This document shows, piece after piece, positions 5,405-6,784 of a stretch of 6,784 bases of DNA. The notes beneath the pieces were generated by a model. The model ran no database searches and was not told the DNA's origin. It saw nothing but the letters and a program-made list of their open reading frames with translations. The DNA is from an uncultured Clostridia bacterium (GTDB lineage: Bacteria; Bacillota_A; Clostridia; Oscillospirales; Oscillospiraceae): NCBI GenBank assembly GCA_946410505.1, contig CAMKAP010000110.1:1-6784 (forward strand), written 5' to 3'. The position numbers were made by a program, and so were the translations under genes. Positions within the stretch are counted from its first letter, which is position 1. Every line of letters starts with the position of its first letter.

Positions 5405-6224
5405 GTTATGTAAACTGAAAGCGTTTACGGGTTATCCCTACAAGGTACAGGATGATGCGGAAATGGAGGCGCTCACCGAGAGCGTCCGGGAAAACGGGCT
5501 TCTGACGCCGCTGCTGGTCAGACCGTTAAACAATGGAAAAGGCGAGTATGAAATCATCTCCGGTCACCGCCGACTGCACGCGGCGGAGAGAGCAGGGCTG
5601 AATACCGTTCCCGCCTTTGTGGCAGAGCTGGACCGGGCAGATGCTGTGATCATGATGGTGGACAGCAACCTGCACCGGGAACACCTGTTGCCCAGCGAGA
5701 AGGCTTTCGCCTACAAGCTCAAACTGGAGGCGATGAAGCAGCAGGGCAAACGGACGGATTTAACTTCGCGCCAAGATGTCGACAAGTCAAAAAGCGCAGA
5801 TCAAATCAGCGAGACGGATAGCGGGCGGCAGGTGCAGTGCTACATCCGCCTAACCCATCTGCTTCCGGAGCTGCTGAAGCTGGTGGACGAGGGGAAGATC
5901 GCCATGACGCCGGCGGTGTAGCTGTCGTACTTGTCCAAGGAACAGCAGGGCTGGGTGCTTGAGGAGATGGAGCAAAACGACTGCACGCCTTCGGTCAGTC
6001 AGGCATACCGGCTGAAAGAGAAGAGCCAGGTGGGGACGCTGACGCCGGAGGGCGTTGCAGTCATCATTGGAAAAGAGAAGGCCAACCAGAAGGAGAAGCT
6101 GAAGATCCCGATGGAGCGTGTCCGCAGATTCTTCCCGGCCAGTTACACGACTGTGCAGATGGAAGAAGAGATCGTGAAGATGTGTGAGGCCCGGTACCGG
6201 AGCCGGGTCTCCCGGGAAAGATAA
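5376..6224 (+). pseudogene. parB: ParB/Spo0J-like partition protein interrupted by an in-frame TAG
   Basis: ParB-type proteins bind DNA and, in many mobile elements, act in partition or gene control. Residues 1-181 carry the ParB N-terminal domain: LVRPLNNGKGEYEIISGHRR ends in the GHRR motif at 63-66, and NLHRE lies at 98-102. The helix-turn-helix region is near 140-162. TAG at 5919-5921 then stops the frame in the middle of a conserved helical segment (IAMTPAV, then LSYLSKEQQGW). The same frame runs on without a shift to TAA 6222-6224, adding about 100 family-like residues. Compared with family members as I recall them, the helix-turn-helix is about two residues short and has Cys155 where Arg is usual, consistent with relaxed selection. 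A TTG at 5931 could restart translation but lacks a ribosome site. The full frame would be about 282 residues. A metagenomic base error or amber suppression are alternatives. Confidence 0.8.
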
Positions 6225-6230
6225 GGAGGG

Positions 6231-6509
6231 GTGCGTATAGGCAGCACCATCTCGGACTGGATCGTCGGCCTTGTTCAAGGGGAACACCAATAATGTATCA
6301 ACGGGGTCAATTATATCGTTAAATCCAAATTTGAGCATCCGCGGGAGGGTCGTCCTGTTCGAAGCGCAATCAAGCGTATCATTTCCGGTGACATGATAGA
6401 TTTGCTGAATCTGCCGGAAGAGGATAGAATTCCCGTGGAATATGTGTGTTCGGCTGCTCAAAAGGAGGAGTGCATTTATTGCAGCCGAAAAAGAAAACAG
6501 AACCTATAG
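6231..6509 (+). pseudogene. Decayed small ORF, possibly TnpW-like, between parB and the recombinase
   Basis: One frame runs from GTG 6231 to TAG 6507-6509 but contains TAA at 6291-6293. The part before it reads GSTISDWIVGLVQGEHQ. The part after reads INGVNYIVKSKF, then RSAIKRIISGDMIDLLNLPEED and a tail with C-x7-C-x2-C. The ING-x-x-Y-IV pattern followed by a basic helix resembles TnpW-type small transposon proteins; that link is from memory and weak. After the TAA no usable start with a ribosome site exists, and the best-spaced codon after AAGGAGG (6223-6229) is ATA at 6237, not ATG. The ORF overlaps the ParB stop on the left and the recombinase start on the right by 31 nt, as expected for a once-coupled gene. 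Two intact short peptides cannot be excluded. Confidence 0.5.
6461..6468 (+). promoter_or_regulatory. Ribosome binding site for the recombinase TTG start
   Basis: AAAGGAGG lies 10 nt before TTG 6479. The next in-frame ATG is deep in the catalytic domain, so TTG is the likely start. Confidence 0.7.
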
Positions 6510-6784
6510 GGATCACCGCCCTGTACTGCCGGCTCTCCCGGGACGACGGCACGGACGGCGACAGCAACTCCGTCGCAAACCAGAAAAGGCTCCTGACCCA
6601 GAAAGCCAGAGAGCTGGGGCTGGGCAATACGAAGTTCTATGTGGACGACGGCTATACCGGCACGAACTTCAACCACCCCAGATTCCAGGCCATGCTGGAC
6701 GACATTGACATGGGCTATATGACCACCGTCATGGTCAAGGACCTGTCCCGTCTCGGTCGTGACTACGTGGCGGTCGGCTCGTTT
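6479..6784 (+). CDS. Large serine recombinase, N-terminal catalytic domain (partial)
   Basis: The first 102 residues are present and the frame runs off the right edge intact. The protein excises and integrates the element by cutting both strands with a serine nucleophile. YCRLSRDD at 16-23 carries the catalytic Ser20 and Arg18. Typical family segments follow: DSNSVANQKRLL at 28-39, FYVDDGYTGTNF at 53-64, and the active-site arginine motif VKDLSRLGRDY at 86-96 with R91 and R94. These match large serine recombinases of the TnpX type in clostridial transposons and mobilizable elements. The start is TTG 6479. The gene overlaps the decayed small ORF, suggesting they were translated together. It reads outward on the same strand as mobC, so the element end and attachment site should lie beyond the right edge. 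Nothing in the visible part suggests inactivation. Family subgroup cannot be set without the C-terminus. Confidence 0.93.
   Translation, partial: MQPKKKTEPIGITALYCRLSRDDGTDGDSNSVANQKRLLTQKARELGLGNTKFYVDDGYTGTNFNHPRFQAMLDDIDMGYMTTVMVKDLSRLGRDYVAVGSF

Noticed and set aside
5919..5921. TAG recoded as a sense codon throughout the genome
   Set aside because: No other evidence of recoding: the remaining genes end in TAA or TGA, but too few genes are visible, and a single lesion beside another damaged gene is simpler.
5850..6461. A 203-codon minus-strand frame over the ends of parB and the small ORF
   Set aside because: It is antisense to the ParB-like frame, with histidine- and leucine-rich shadow composition and no domain.
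1..6784. CRISPR array, tRNA, rRNA or riboswitch
   Set aside because: I saw no regularly spaced repeats, no cloverleaf or rRNA-like segments, and no recognisable riboswitch core in the intergenic regions.

Overview
The window reads as accessory DNA from a gut-type member of the Firmicutes, probably a Clostridia relative such as Oscillospiraceae. The grounds are G+C-rich coding sequence, strong AGGAGG ribosome sites, frequent TTG starts, and a mobilization/partition/serine-recombinase gene set of the kind carried by clostridial mobilizable elements. This assignment is inferred from gene style, not from a marker gene.

Left part (minus strand, about 1-3605): a promoter near 3576-3604, overlapped by a 7-bp inverted repeat at the predicted transcription start, drives a complete type I restriction endonuclease R subunit (HsdR, 3526-779). 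A second minus-strand gene follows closely (735 to beyond the left edge). It is clearly AT-richer and encodes an unrecognised protein with one N-terminal membrane segment. HsdM and HsdS are not in the window; if the system is complete they should lie beyond the left edge.

Right part (plus strand, about 3756-6784): this is one end of a mobilizable or transposon-like element. In order it holds a sigma-region-4-like regulator (3788-4393) whose last codons form a rho-independent terminator; a second, long hairpin at 4465-4523; a small unknown beta-rich ORF (4596-4931); a probable origin of transfer (4955-5007); a MobC relaxosome protein (5036-5404); a ParB-like gene interrupted by an in-frame amber codon (5376-6224); a decayed small ORF, perhaps TnpW-like (about 6231-6509); and the catalytic N-terminus of a large serine recombinase (6479 to beyond the right edge).

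How it may work: the right-hand genes look like a regulator plus transfer plus excision module, but no relaxase gene lies next to mobC and two consecutive genes carry nonsense lesions. The element may therefore be decaying, or may depend on a relaxase in trans. The restriction operon sits back to back with it and may be its cargo. The clearest unexplained item is the membrane-anchored gene directly downstream of hsdR.
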